A stretch of 64,000 nt of DNA from Synanceia verrucosa (taxonomy: Eukaryota; Chordata; Actinopteri; Perciformes; Synanceiidae). Below are positions 1 through 38,358 of this stretch, piece by piece. A program made the position numbers and the translations under genes. How positions within the stretch are numbered: the first letter of the stretch is position 1; each line of letters starts with the position of its first letter. The DNA lies in NCBI GenBank assembly GCA_029721515.1, contig CM056566.1, forward strand, positions 20,450,353-20,514,352, given 5' to 3'. The notes beneath the pieces were generated by a model. That model had not been told where the DNA came from, did not search any database, and saw only the letters and a program-made list of their open reading frames with translations.

Positions 1-146
1 ATTTATTTTTTTTTTTTCCTTTTTGCTGCGGACCCCTTAGAACTAGGGCTGTCCCAATCCAATATTGATATCGGATTAGCCTCATCTAAAATCTCAGATA
101 CCACTAGTACATTCCAGACATTATTCTGTTCAATTGTAGAATATGT

Positions 147-493
147 AGGGCGGCACGGTGGTGTAGTGGTTAGCACTGTCGCCTCACAGCAAGAAAGTAC
201 TGGGTTCGATTCCCGGCCCCGGGCCTTTCTGTGTGGAGTTTGCATGTTCTGTGTGGGTTCTCTCTGGTACTCCGGCTTCCTCCCACCATCCAAAAACATG
301 CATGGGGATTAGGTTAATTGGTTAATTTAAATTGACCGTAGGTGTGAATGTGAGTGTGAGTGGTTGTCTGTCTCTATGTGTCCTGTGATGAACTGGACAC
401 TTGTCCAGGGTGTACCCTGTCTTTCACCCTAAGACAGCTGGGATAGACTCCAGCCCCCCTGACCCTATGAGAGGATAAGAGGGAGATAATGGA
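147..493 (+). mobile_element. tRNA-derived SINE, full-length copy
   Basis: Starts GGGCGGCACGGTGGTGTAGT, with a tRNA-like A box (TGGTGTAGTGG) and B box (GGTTCGATTCC). It ends in the shared tail around GGGATAGACTCCAGCCCCCC. It is flanked by TGTAGAATATGT at 135-146 and 494-505, a 12-bp target duplication. It is the best-bounded of the five copies along with the one at 22863. Confidence 0.9.
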
Positions 494-578
494 TGTAGAA
501 TATGTTTTAATTACATGGTTATTTTGCACTTTAAAATATATGTGTGTGCATGTGTGTGTGCGTGCGTGTGTGTGTATA

Positions 579-1237
579 CACTATATTCCCAAAAGTATTC
601 GCTCACCTGCCTTGACTCTCATATGAACTTAAGTGACATCCCATTCCTAATGCATAGGGTTCAATATGACATCGGTCCACCCTTTGCAGCTATAACAGCT
701 TCAGCTCTTCTGGGAAGGCTGTCCACAAGGTTTAGGAGTGTGTTTATTGGAATTTTTGACCATTCTTCCAGAAGTGTATTTGTGAGGTCACACACTGATG
801 TTGGATGAGAAGGCCTGGCTCTCAGTCTCTGCTCTAATTCATCCTAAAGGTGTTCTATCAGGTTGAGGTCAGGACTCTGTGCAGGCCAGTCAAGTTCATC
901 CACACCAGACTCTGTCATCCATGTCTTTATGGACCTTGCTTTGTGCACTGGTGCACAGTCATGTTGGAAGAGGAAGGGGCCAGCTCCAAACTGTTCCCAC
1001 AAAGTTGGGAGCATGGAATTGTCCAAAATGTCTTGGTATGCTGAAGCATTCAGAGTTCCTTTCACTGGAACTAAGGGGCCAAGCCCAGCTCCTGAAAAAC
1101 AACCCCACACCATAATCCCCCCTCCACCAAACTTTACACTTGGCACAATGCAGTCCGACAAGTATCGTTCTCCTGGCAACACAGCCAGGCCTTCTCATCC
1201 AACATCAGTGTGTGACCTCACAAATACACTTCTGGAA

Positions 1238-1238
<1 letters not shown>
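579..1238 (-). mobile_element. Tc1/mariner remnant, rearranged
   Basis: The left edge CACTATATTCCCAAAAGTAT resembles fish Tc1-like terminal repeats. The interior holds the C-terminal half of a transposase on the minus strand. Positions 1184-1238 are the exact reverse complement of 766-820, so the right side is an inverted copy of internal sequence and not a normal terminus. The N-terminal helix-turn-helix half is absent. Confidence 0.85.
661..1182 (-). pseudogene. Tc1-like transposase C-terminal fragment (broken)
   Basis: Minus-strand frame with the Tc1 motifs VKFGGGGIMVWGCFS, FQHDCAPVHKA and WPAQSPDLNLIEHL, the last being part of the DDE catalytic core. An in-frame TAG follows LIEHL where the family normally has Trp, and the frame then continues (DELEQRLRARPSHPTS) to a TGA at 661-663. 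The DNA-binding N-terminal half is missing. It is not functional. Confidence 0.88.
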
Positions 1239-1269
<31 letters not shown>

Positions 1270-1632
1270 GTGTGTGTATGTATATATTATTGGATTTACT
1301 TATTGGATTTACTTATTTTTCAGGGTTTTCTAAAATATTTTACTTATTATATTCAATTATAGATTCTTATCTTATGTTTTCGGTTAAAATTGATGTAACC
1401 CATTTTGGTTAATGGGTTAGTTTTTGTCAGACCTGCTGTTGCTTACTTTTCTCTGTTTGGGTAATATCACTTGATCAAGCTTTTTCTAACCTTCCATACT
1501 ACAAATTAAGTGATAAAACTCTGTACAGTTTGTGCTGATGTCATAGCAGATCAGTATCGGTATCGGTTGATAATCAAGGCTACAATATCGGTATTGTATT
1601 GGAAGTGAGAAAGTTGTATCGGGACACTCCTA

Positions 1633-3507
1633 CTGAGAACCCCCTCATCTCTTTGAAAATGCTGTTAGCTGGTACAGTGGTTCTCAAGCTGTTGTATTTG
1701 TATTTCATTATTGTGGTCGAGGCGAGTCGCCTCCCTACTTCCAGCCTGAAGGTTAAACACCAGTCTCATCAACCAAGGCGTATGAAATTTCTGTTATTGA
1801 CTTAGCATACTGAGTTTGGTTTATGTGGGCTAAGAGATGAGGAGATGTGTTGTCCAGCAGATAAAATATTATTCATTCTGAGAGAAATTGCAGATAACAT
1901 GAATTTTACACATTGTTGTCAAGAATAATATCCCACTGGGAGCATTACTTTTCTGGCTTCTGTCTGGATCAGTGTGACTTCTATTCAGTCTATTTCTCTT
2001 CACATGTTAAGCTTATTCCCATATCTTTATGACTTATTAGTAAAGATAGAGGGTTATAGAGCTTATTGGTCTTCCATGGAGTACAGTGTGGGTGTTGTTG
2101 TGTCAAGAAGTGAGAAGCTTTGACATGCATTGCATGGGAAGTGATTGTGAAACGGCAGTGTGTGTGATTGTAGTCCTCATGTTCTAATGAAAGCAGGTAC
2201 TATGATAAGCAGTACACAATGACCCATTGCCCTGATCGGTGTCTCATAACGTAACACGTTATAGTTACTCAGCAACACAAAGCATAAACAACAAACTGGA
2301 TAGGTGTACGGTATGTTAAGGCCAATTAACTGGGACGGGCTGTGGTGAGCGGACCGAAATCGCTCTGAATGTCCACTCCGCTCAGAGCTGGAGCACACAG
2401 CTGTGCAGTAGTTTCCTGTGAAAATGCCATGATGGGTGTCACGTAACGTAACACATAATGGTTATTCAACAACATGAAGCATTACAACTCCGGCGGAAGA
2501 TCAGGCGCTGCTTCCTCTTCTGTGTGGCTGCTGCTCGTTTACCATTTTCAGCTGCGTATTTTCAGTGGTACAGGAGTAGCAGACACTGGTAGTTGTCACA
2601 AGGCTGGAGTGTCCTCTCATAGTTTTAGGGAATGTTAAGTCCTTGGTCGTGTCAGTCAGTGTGAAATAACAGTTAAGATCATGTGAAATTCTTTATATTA
2701 ATATATATAAGACACACCTCAGTATAAGTCGCAGGGCCAGCCAAAGTATGAAAAAAAAGTGCAAAAATATATAAATATAAATATATTTATGACACCGTCT
2801 GCGCCTCATTCCACTTCCGGGTGAAATCCCCGGCGGATAGGATGCGAATCGGATAAGATCCCGTTCACAAAAGGCACAAAGCCGATTAACAACTTAAGCC
2901 AGGGGTTGCTATCGTATTCATGAATCCAGTCCCTATACTTAGCCTGTGGTGGCCTGTGGTCATCTTGTTATGCCTGGTTGATTTATATCATCTGTGATGT
3001 TGTGGCTCAGTTTCGTAGGGATCATGTTGATTTTTGGTGTATATTATTGTCTGTTTGACAAAAATATGACCCAACAACTTCACTTGTACAGACTGTACCA
3101 TTCATTATTCTTAAGTTGTATGATCCTAGCAGGCGCACCAAGCTAGCAGCTCTTTCTGTTCGAGTCACCTCACCTCCAGGTTCTGACGCCTCTTTCACCT
3201 TTACTGGCCTTTCTCCTCTGTTTTTCCGACTACCTCCCCTCTGCGTCATTCATGACCTTGGAGGCCTCGAATGTTGTTGCCAACTTGGTACATTCCCATC
3301 TCTGAGCCCTGGGCAGTGTGTTAATCGGGGAAGGGGGTGTCATGTTGGATTCACAAGGAGGGATTATGTCACCCTGAGGCCAAGAGGAATGCTGAGCTCT
3401 CAGATGGTGGATGTTACCTCATGGTGCTCAGCTGGAGAAACACTGGCTAACTGGTGAATATCTATTATGTTAATATTGAAGGAGGTTGACCCAAAAAAAG
3501 AACCTAT
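1633..3507. other. kdm6a upstream intron, mixed degraded repeats
   Basis: No gene was recognised. A direct repeat of about 45 bases (2239-2285 and 2436-2482, containing CATAACGTAACACGTTATAG and its variant) and a fragment near 2716-2750 (CAGTATAAGTCGCAGGGC) look like pieces of MITEs. The ORF on the plus strand at 3116-3457 has no recognisable domain. Confidence 0.5.
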
Positions 3508-3820
3508 TCATCCATCTTCTCCCTCTTATCCTCTCATAGGGTCAGGGGGGCTGGAGTCTATCCCAGCTGTCTTAGGGTGAAAGACAGGGTACACCCTGGA
3601 CAAGTGTCCAGTTCATCACAGGACACATAGAGACAGACAACCACTCACACTCACATTCACACCTACGGTCAATTTAAATTAACCAGTTAACCTAATCCCC
3701 ATGCATGTTTTTGGATGGTGGGAGGAAGCCGGAGTACCAGAGAGAACCCACACAGACATGAGGAGAACATGCTAACTCCACACAGAAAGACCCCGGGCCT
3801 GGGATTCGAACCCGGTTCTG
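3508..3820 (-). mobile_element. tRNA-derived SINE, 5'-truncated copy
   Basis: Same SINE family as the copy at 147, in reverse. The tail begins at CCATCTTCTCCC and the sequence runs to the B box (GGGATTCGAACCCGG at 3801-3815), where it stops. The A-box head is lost. Confidence 0.88.
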
Positions 3821-4894
3821 TTATTGTATATCTATCTATAATTATCTGATTTTATTCAAATCTTGTGACTGTTACTTTTTACAAATAAACCTGTCCTGGA
3901 TGTTATAAATAATTAGAAAAAAAAAAAGTAAAAGCATATATGCTACTGATACTTGTTGTAGTCATTATGTCATGCATATATTTAGGTGATGTTTATATTA
4001 ACAGTAAAATAATGCGTCGGTAGATATTTTCTGTTGTATAATGCAGGATTTTTTTTTTCTTTTTTTTGCTAGTAGTATTCTGGAGGTCACTAGCCAATGG
4101 CCAGTGAGCCAAAATCTTAGTTTTACACCCTGGTGTAGAGCTTTGGTTGTAAGTGGTCTGAAGACTAGAAACACCCTACATGAATCCATTTACATTGGAA
4201 AATCCATCCATAACCAGCCTCACCTGAAGGAAGTTACCTGAAAAATATCACATAAATATGAAGATGGAATATTTCTGTCATGAGATCCCAAACAGTACAT
4301 TGAATGACGTCCATGTAACGGAGCCAAATGATGTTATTTGCCTGGCCTATTTGGGAAAACTGTGCCGTCGTCCTGCTGTCAGATGCCCTTTACTGAAGGA
4401 GCGAGCAGCTCTTCGCTCATGTTTTGGCTGCAGCCTGCCTTACGCTCTGTCACACGACGTGGATGAGCTGCACTCTGCCAGTGAGGGAGGGCTCAGATCG
4501 ACCAGGGAGGAGGAGGCGCAGGAGGAGGCGCAGGGAGACGGGGAGGAGGGGCTGGGAGCAATGAGTTCAGAGTGGGTGTGGGGGGGGGACAGTCAGCAGT
4601 GAGCTCAGTGCTTCATACCGGGTAAAGGCTCCATGCTGACATGCAGTTACCATTGTTGTCATAGCGACACAGTGAGTGGGTTCAGTTGGAAACGTGTGTT
4701 TGTTTTAATATGCTCTTGTTGTTGTAGACTAGTTTATTTCAGCATTATCAAAAGAGGAGCAGAGCGTTGGCTTTGGAGACACATTAATGACAGATTGTTT
4801 TTACATTTTAGTAAAACACTTGAAGCTTTTCTTCACCAAACTGGACAAAAATGCCCATTGTCACTGATACCGACCTAGAATTTAGGCATTTATG

Positions 4895-4901
<7 letters not shown>

Positions 4902-4947
<46 letters not shown>

Positions 4948-4967
4948 GTATATGTATATATACGTGT

Positions 4968-4998
<31 letters not shown>
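4902..4998. repeat. AT/TA microsatellite, interrupted
   Basis: About 97 bases of TA dinucleotides with ACGTATATG interruptions in the middle. Confidence 0.95.
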
Positions 4999-4999
<1 letters not shown>

Positions 5000-5621
5000 T
5001 TTTAAATATAAAGAACACTATTATTATTATGTTATTAGCGAACATTGTGACACGCGTGACGGTAACTCTACTCGCACTAACTGCCTGAGACGTGCTGACA
5101 GGTCATGAAGCAGAACTCCATTAAAAAAAAAAAAAAAAAAAAAGGGAAGACAAGAGAAACGCAGCACTTATTGGTGTCGCTTAGCAGCTTATATAAGATG
5201 ACATAAAACTTTATTCATCCCAAAAGTAATTCCTTCCCAACAGTTGTCATACACAGCAGTAAAAGTAGGGAGAAATATTTAAAGGAGATGAGAAAAATAA
5301 ATGTATTTTAATATATTAGTGCAAAACTAACAATAAGAGCACTGTAACAATATACAAGAAAATAACACTAAGAGCACAGTGAGCTGCTGAGTAACAGGGT
5401 ACAAGTGCTCATAAAGTGACATCTTGTATTAAATAGTGCGGCAGTAAATAATATGTGGATATATGTTATGTGGAGGGAGAGAGAGGGAGATTCATGTCTG
5501 TTTATTTGTTTAAAAAATAGGAAAGAAATGTTTAAGTGAAGTCTGATGTTGCCTTGAACAAAATGATCCCAGTCTTTTCCACACAATGAGACAAAGTTGA
5601 ATTCAGAGCTGCTTTTCCGTA

Positions 5622-5708
5622 TCAGTTTGGGATCGGTATCGGGCAATACTAAACCTCAGATATCGATATTGGTGTCGGAAGTGAAAAAAGTGGATCGGTG
5701 CATCCCTA
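5622..5708. mobile_element. hAT-like MITE terminus (GGATCGGTGCATCCCTA)
   Basis: This end reads GATCGGTGCATCCCTA, the reverse complement of TAGGGATGCACCGATC, a terminus found on many fish hAT-like MITEs. Inside it has the ATATCGATATTGGTGTCGGA type of repeat. The other end was not found. Confidence 0.6.
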
Positions 5709-6349
5709 TTTCTTATATCAGTCTAACTCCTGGAGTTAATGTCTGTCTCTTCAAGAGTACAGCGTAAATGACTGACAGCTGGTTATTAAGGAGCAGGAAG
5801 CTGAATCTGCCAGTTAAACTTTTAAGCACCTCATAGTGCTGTTTATAAGCTCATCATCTGAAAAAGCCCTGAATGAAGATCTCAGGGATTTGGGGCTGCA
5901 GTAGTTGTTGCTAACGTTAGCATATGCAGTGTGTGTGTGTGTGTGTGTCATCAGAAGTGTCAGTCATTAAATGTTACTTAAAATAAAATTTGATCTGAAT
6001 CTAGGTTTAGATATTGGTCAAGTGAGCAATAGAGTGGTAGACAGCTGGGATAAAACGTGACTGATGAGACAACAAAAACCACAGAGACTTTTAGTTGTTA
6101 AATTAATTTTTTCTCTGCTGTTGTCATTGCAAAAATACATTGTTTCTGCCATGGGCTACAGTTATTCCATCAGTGTGGACTGTTGTCAACTACTGACGGA
6201 AACAGTAGCTCCATGTTTTGTTGTTCGTCTGTAAGGCTGGAAGAGCTGGGAGCACTAAACTTTGAAGTTAAGATGATCAGAGCTCCAAGTTCTGACTTCC
6301 AGTGAACACACCATAAGGCAAACTCTCACTCCCCAGGGTCCTAAAGAGG

Positions 6350-6500
6350 ATTTTTTAACAGTAACTTTTTTGAAGAGTAGCTAAAAAGTTACTTTTAACA
6401 ATAACTTTTTGATATAAGTAATCAAAGTAACTGAGTTACCTTTTGAATGACGCAACTGTAACCAGTTACTATTTTTCAGTAACTAGCACATCACTGCTAG
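6350..6500. mobile_element. Degraded MITE end rich in AGTTACTTTT
   Basis: Repeated AGTAACTTTTT/AAAAAGTTAC motifs end at CAGTAACTAGCACATCACTG. This resembles the common fish MITE terminus of the CAGTGTTGGGCAAGTTACT type, but diverged. One end only. Confidence 0.4.
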
Positions 6501-7146
6501 CTGGCTAACAGCTGTCATCAACTTACACTTCTGCTGAACATGCTGCTTCCTGTGTTGATTGGCGGTGTTAGCGATGGCTAATTAAACATAATTTCAAGCT
6601 TCAGCTTCAAGGATGTCAACTAAGGGTGGGCGATATGGCCTAAAATTTTTATCGCAGTATAATTTGAACCATAGACGGTATATATCATGGTATAATTTGG
6701 TCTGTAAATTACACCATAACAGTTTCTTGATGGTTACCATTAGCACATGGTAAATGCATTCAAGCAGGAAGTTGTTTTTTAAACTATTAAATAGCATAAA
6801 AGTCAAGAATATTTCAAGAAAATGTATTGTGCAGATCTGTAATTGTAGAAAACAAAACAAGTAACTTCACACTGTTAACACTAACAGATTTGACTCTGTC
6901 TCCAAAGCATTTTGGTTGCATTTACACTTTGATTTTCTTTCTGATAGTCATACCTAAACCTGACTATTGAGTCATATTGTACTTAGTGACTGTTTGTAAA
7001 ACCACAGCTGATTCCAGCTGATTTAAATTCAGCTTATCAGATAGTAGAGTAATAAGGGGATGATATTACTAGTGTTGGCTTTCAATATTTGCATACATTT
7101 CTTTTTTTTTTAATTAATCCGTCTCTGTTTTTATGTCTTGTTTCAG

Positions 7147-33451
<26,305 letters not shown>

Positions 33452-34365
33452 TGGTAACACTGCTGTTCTGAGGACAGTTAGAACCACAACGGACTTCAAT
33501 CAGAAACCCGCCGGAAACCTTTTTTTGTTTTCTGATATTCAGGAAGTAAGCCGGCAGTCCTCAAAATAAACGGCGCTCTGTAGCTATCCCATAAGGCAGC
33601 TGCGTGAAAGCTGTGTGTCTATGCAACCTGCCCCAGATGGTGTACGTCGCCCCCCGGTGGACTGAAGGAGGACGGCAGCTCCTCCTGCTCATCATGACCG
33701 GACTGTTCTACTGCTGGCCCAGCTGGACTCCCACCAGAAACAAAACACACAAAATCCCACATTAAAAAAAAGAATTATGAATTTAAGTTTTGTACATAAT
33801 ATGTTTTAACTGGGAACGTCGTCACACAGAGACTACTGACTTGATAGTTTTCCATTTTTGTATTCTGTTTGTGAGTTTGACACCAGAGCTTCGTTCCTTC
33901 CCTGAGATGAGACGTTAGCGTTAGCCTGTCTTTTGTACGATAGATAGACGCCTCCATGGTCAGAAAACCAGATTTATTTTTTTTTTAAACTGTTTTGTAA
34001 TGTGAAAAGTTGAGTGACACATTCTTTGCAACATTTCCCCCAACTTTTTTTTTAATCAGTTGATTTATCTAATTTTGCTGGAACTCATTAGAGTCCTTTA
34101 TTACATCGGGGTGAGAGGAAATCATGTGTAGACAAACAGCCAAGTCACAGAGAAAAAGGGTTGCACATAGACAAAAGAGTGAACTTTAATTTGTTGTTTT
34201 GAGTTTTTTTTTATTTTCTTGTAAATTTACACTATTTATAAATGCATATTTATTGCTTGAAAATATTTGTTGATGGAATGCTGTAATTTTTTTCCAGAGT
34301 ACCTGCCATTAAATTTGAAGGAGCCTTGTGATTTTAAGCACGGCCCCTCATACGTTTTCTATATA

Positions 34366-34371
34366 AATAAA
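34366..34371 (+). promoter_or_regulatory. Polyadenylation signal AATAAA (proximal) for kdm6a
   Basis: This canonical hexamer lies about 915 bases after the stop codon. A second AATAAA at 34443-34448 could give a slightly longer mRNA. Confidence 0.7.
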
Positions 34372-34442
34372 ACCGCTTGGTAAGCATTGTACAGAGACCT
34401 TACTTTGAAATGGTTTATTGTTTGAAGGATGTTTTATGAGTC

Positions 34443-34448
34443 AATAAA
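34443..34448 (+). promoter_or_regulatory. Distal AATAAA hexamer
   Basis: A second canonical poly(A) hexamer 77 bases past the first, followed by T- and TG-rich sequence at 34484-34505 that could serve as the downstream element. Confidence 0.5.
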
Positions 34449-34470
34449 CAAGAGCTGTCTTTATTTACAT

Positions 34471-37400
34471 TCGCAGCTCTGTTTTTTTTTTTTGTTGTTG
34501 TTTTTAACCAAAAACAGGAAGCTGTTGCTGATTGGTGTAGAAGTAAAAGCTGGAGCTCTTCTGGACTCAGCCTTGTTGGGTTTAAACAATCAGAACACAA
34601 TGCTCTCAGTATTAAGTGGAGCCATGTTAATTACACAAAATGAGCAAGGTTTAAACAATCCATAAATATAAAACACAACAGGACAATAATCCGACAATTG
34701 CAGTACTAAAACGTAAAATGAAAAATGCAATAAATCCAACATGAAAATGAACGTCTATGGTGAGTGAAGTGGAGGTGGATTTCTTCAGTGTCTTAAAAGA
34801 ATAATCAGAACAAAGTTTTCAAACATTATGACACATTAATTACTGTTTTTAACGCTCACTGTATAGACAGCTGTTCTACCAAAACACACAGATGCAACAA
34901 TTTATTCTGCACAACTTCATGTTTCGAAAGTAACAAATGTCATAAAAATTGTGGATTTTTGATCCTCTGTTATCAAAAATGTCATATAGGTTTATATTTC
35001 TGATTAATCTGTGAACCCCTTGTATTAAAGAAGAGAGTTATCCTGATTATAGAGCGCAGCAGATGCATTAAAAATTATGAGCAAAACAAAAGCTGGGCGA
35101 CCTCTCTTCAAAGATCAAACAAACTTTGGCTGGATTGTCATCAATTTTTGTACAATCAACCAAAGATTTATTTATATACCACATTTATGTGCTTCAAAAT
35201 CAAAAGGTCAAACATGACAAGAATAAAAGAAAAAAAAACTTTACATGTGTAAAAAAACAACAGTTAAATCTATATAAGAAAATATGCAGTAAAATAATAA
35301 GATAAAATAATAGAATTACACAATTGATCCCATTATTATTATTAAAAGGGGGATAATGACACTGATTATAATTCATCTTTTTTCTTCTTTTTTCTCTTTT
35401 TTCTCTTTTTTCTTTTTTCCTTAAAATAAAAAAGGGAAAAGAAAATAAATTAATCTCTACAAACACCAATCCACTAAACAAAACAAGCTGCAGACCTTTC
35501 TTCATGGGACCATTACAGCTGAAACCACACAGGTGTTCATGTTTCCCAGAGGATGATCAGATAACTATTATATATTACATGAGTTAGAATTGATGTGTCA
35601 TTATCACACATCCTGTGTGCAGAACAGCGAGAGGTGCTGGCATATTCACAGTCGCTCACTTCTTGTCTTCAGCAGACTGTCAAGAAAAATCAAAACTTTG
35701 CCAAACGGATCACCAGGAGGACCATTAGCACCATTTTTCTCACACAGAGTGCTCTTAATCAAGTATTTCACATGGTTTTGGAAATATCATTAACTTTTAT
35801 TCCACAATGAGTAACCAGGAATGAGATCAATGTGGCCAAAAATGTAGAAAATCCAAGTTGAACCAAAACTGCAGACGGCAGATCGCAGATGAAAAGACTC
35901 GTTATCCGAGCAACTTCACATCTTTCAGCCACTTGAGACTTAAAAGGGAGATTTAGCACGGCGTTAGTGAATTAAGGAGTTAATAATAGCTGCAACGCAG
36001 AGAGGCAGACGACCATAACTGTTAAGAAAAAGATGGCCTCATCCTCAGACAGACTCGTTAAGATTCAAAGAGCAACAGTCTGATTTCTTGTCTTTTTCAT
36101 GGGAGCGTCGCTGTTTTTTTCTGCACTCGCCTGTTATCCCTGCCCTGTGTTTGTCGCCGTGCATACATGCCACAGTCAGACTCCTGCACCATAACAAAGA
36201 TATAAAGCCTCATTAAATGCACACATGGTGCATCCAGCTGACCGTCTCTCCGGCCTGGAATTATTTCTACTGAATGAAGTCTCCTCAGAGGGGAAGAAAA
36301 TAATGAATCAGAATCAAAGCAGCTGTGAGAAATCAAACGCTTTTCTGATGTTTCTGACTGCAATCAATGCACTTTGTGTACGGCCTACAAACAGTTACTT
36401 TTCATCTGTGGTAATTAAACAGTGTGCAGCTCAGGGTATTTTTTTTTTTTTTGGCGATCTTTTGCTTTACGGCCTCCTAAAAAAAGACCTGATGATGCCA
36501 CGATTTACCGGAGACGAAAAGAGGAACTCTGGCAGTTGGCGGTTTGTAAAAGAGGAACAGAAAGCATTTTCTTCCTGCATGGATGAGTGGATAAAAATAC
36601 TGCAACAAGCCTAATGAATAATGAATATAGAGAAGGGATTTTTACTGATCTCACTGTGTGTAACAGTTCTGCCATGCTTGATTTAGTCTGACACTAAGAG
36701 ACTACATGACTTCAGAAATAACGCATCAGATATCTCAACAACTACTAAATGGATTGGCATGAAATATTATATATAATATACTGAATTCTGGCCAGTTCTG
36801 CTCAGGTATTGGTGACAGTGGTGCCAATCTGTTAAATTCAACTCTGTTTAAATATATATGCATTATATACTTGAATTTTAATTTTAGTTTTGACCAATTT
36901 GTTGCTGCATTAACTTAATCATTATTATCATTATTATTCTTATCAAAGTTGCTGGTGTATTATTTATTATTTTGACATACAGCTTATTGATTAAACACTG
37001 GTATCAGATCACCTTTTGTCATTCATGTTTCCCAGAAGATTAATCCAATAAGTTTGGTGATCCAAACCTGTGGTTTGCTGTTAAAATATAGTCCATCAAC
37101 AATAATTGGATGGTTTGTTAGAAAATGTAAAATATCCATGACACCTCAGGAGGAATTTTAATAACTTCCACTTTTTCCATCATTCATCAAAGATGTCATT
37201 TGTGCTTTTATATAGTTTGTGACCAAAAGCTTGTAAAACTAAAGTCAGTAGCACAGCATGCTGACATTACACCTGTTTAACATCAGCAAGCTGACTACTT
37301 TTTAATTAAAAAAAAAAAGTATTTATTTGAATCAGATTGGCCAGCACCCTGCAGTTCCGCCTCTCTTTATGCACAGCTATAATGATGACTAGCTGTGTGA

Positions 37401-37859
37401 TTGTCTCTAATTACTGCTAACACTGCCATATGGAGCCCTGATATAACCCAATGTATGAAGAAAAGTCAGAAAGACAATATATATGTATATATAAAAACAA
37501 TAGAATAAGTTGCACTGTTTGATATATATTTTAGGATTTAGTGTTTTAGTTTTAACATGTATACTTTTTGATGGTTATGTCTGTATTGTTGATAATCTCT
37601 CCTCTGTCTGCTCTGCCTACTATGTGACTATTTACTTATAAATTTAAAAAAGTCAGTAATATTTCTACAGATTACTGTGATTTAACCCGACATGTAAAAA
37701 ATGAATATGACCCGAATTCCTGAGATATACATGATATTTTGTTTGGTAATTTAAGCAGGACATTAAGTAACAAATTACATTTAGTTTCGTTACTGTGAGA
37801 AAGTGATTGAGTATCAAAAACGGGTACTTTTACTTTGACCTGAGCACTTCCTGTTTCCG
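34471..37859. other. Intergenic, no gene recognised
   Basis: AT-rich. A pyrimidine-rich stretch (TTTTTCTTTT-type, 35376-35420) reads as a false minus-strand ORF. No conserved domain was found in ORFs at 35200-35505 or 36097-36614. Confidence 0.5.
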
Positions 37860-38160
37860 TATCCGTAACCACGGGTATCCTCGCACTGCAGCGCGATTCT
37901 CGCGAGATTATGAGAGAACCTCGGAAACAAACCGTTAGTTACAGAGCAGATAAACAAAAGTCACCTGGAGGACAGAAAGCGCTTGAGAGGGGACAAACTA
38001 CACATCATTATGTCTCCAAGATTCCCTCCTTTACCTACTTTCCTCGCGTCCTAGCTCCGCCCACGCTCCCTGCGCTCTGCTGACACACCGGAAGTAAGTT
38101 GCAGTCCTTGCTAACCAGGCTAAGTAATGACGTCACGGTAGGTTATGGCTACCATGGGTA
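37860..38160. promoter_or_regulatory. Promoter-like cluster: TCTCGCGAGA, GC box, ETS site, CRE
   Basis: Within 300 bases: the palindrome TCTCGCGAGA (37898-37907), known as a BANP-bound site in CpG-island promoters; CTCCGCCCAC (GC box, 38055-38064); ACCGGAAGT (ETS, 38087-38095); and TGACGTCA (CRE, 38128-38135). The segment is locally CpG-richer than its flanks. It could drive a transcript either way. No downstream coding gene was seen, so a non-coding RNA start or an unseen gene's first exon are both possible. Confidence 0.5.
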
Positions 38161-38358
38161 TTGAAGGGTTCTATCTTAATCAGTCACTTGCTTAGCACCA
38201 CCCTCATGAGCACACAAAGTGACCCAAAGGAAACACACCTAGGAACAGGTGTGGGCTGGGTGTGGCTAAGATGCTAACAAGCGAACAGGCTAACAAGCTC
38301 ATGTTGTTGTTGGGCCTCATTCAACTCAGAGTGTTCGGAAACAGAGAAGCCGTAATGG

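Larger units (their letters stand above)
44..1632. mobile_element. hAT-like MITE with nested SINE and Tc1 relic
   Basis: The ends are TAGGGCTGTCCC (44-55) and GGGACACTCCTA (1621-1632), which are inverted complements with two mismatches. The flanks CTTAGAAC (36-43) and CTGAGAAC (1633-1640) agree at 7 of 8 bases, as for a hAT 8-bp target duplication. The interior carries TATCGGTATCGG-type repeats near the right end. About 1.1 kb of it is later insertions, the SINE at 147-493 and the Tc1 material at 579-1238. No hAT transposase was seen. Confidence 0.75.
3821..7146. other. kdm6a upstream intron, no exon recognised
   Basis: AT-rich intronic sequence. It includes an AT microsatellite (4902-4998), an A21 tract (5123-5143), a terminus of a hAT-like element (about 5622-5708), a TG microsatellite (5929-5949) and a degraded TTACT-rich MITE end (6350-6500). 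No exon for the N-terminal UTX region was found by eye. Confidence 0.55.
33452..34470 (+). other. kdm6a: kdm6a 3' untranslated region
   Basis: The sequence after the stop codon is AT-rich, has no recognisable ORF, and runs to two AATAAA hexamers. The end is inferred from the hexamers; no transcript data are available. It contains several T-rich and ATTTA-like stretches (for example around 34200-34270) that could act in mRNA stability. Confidence 0.75.
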
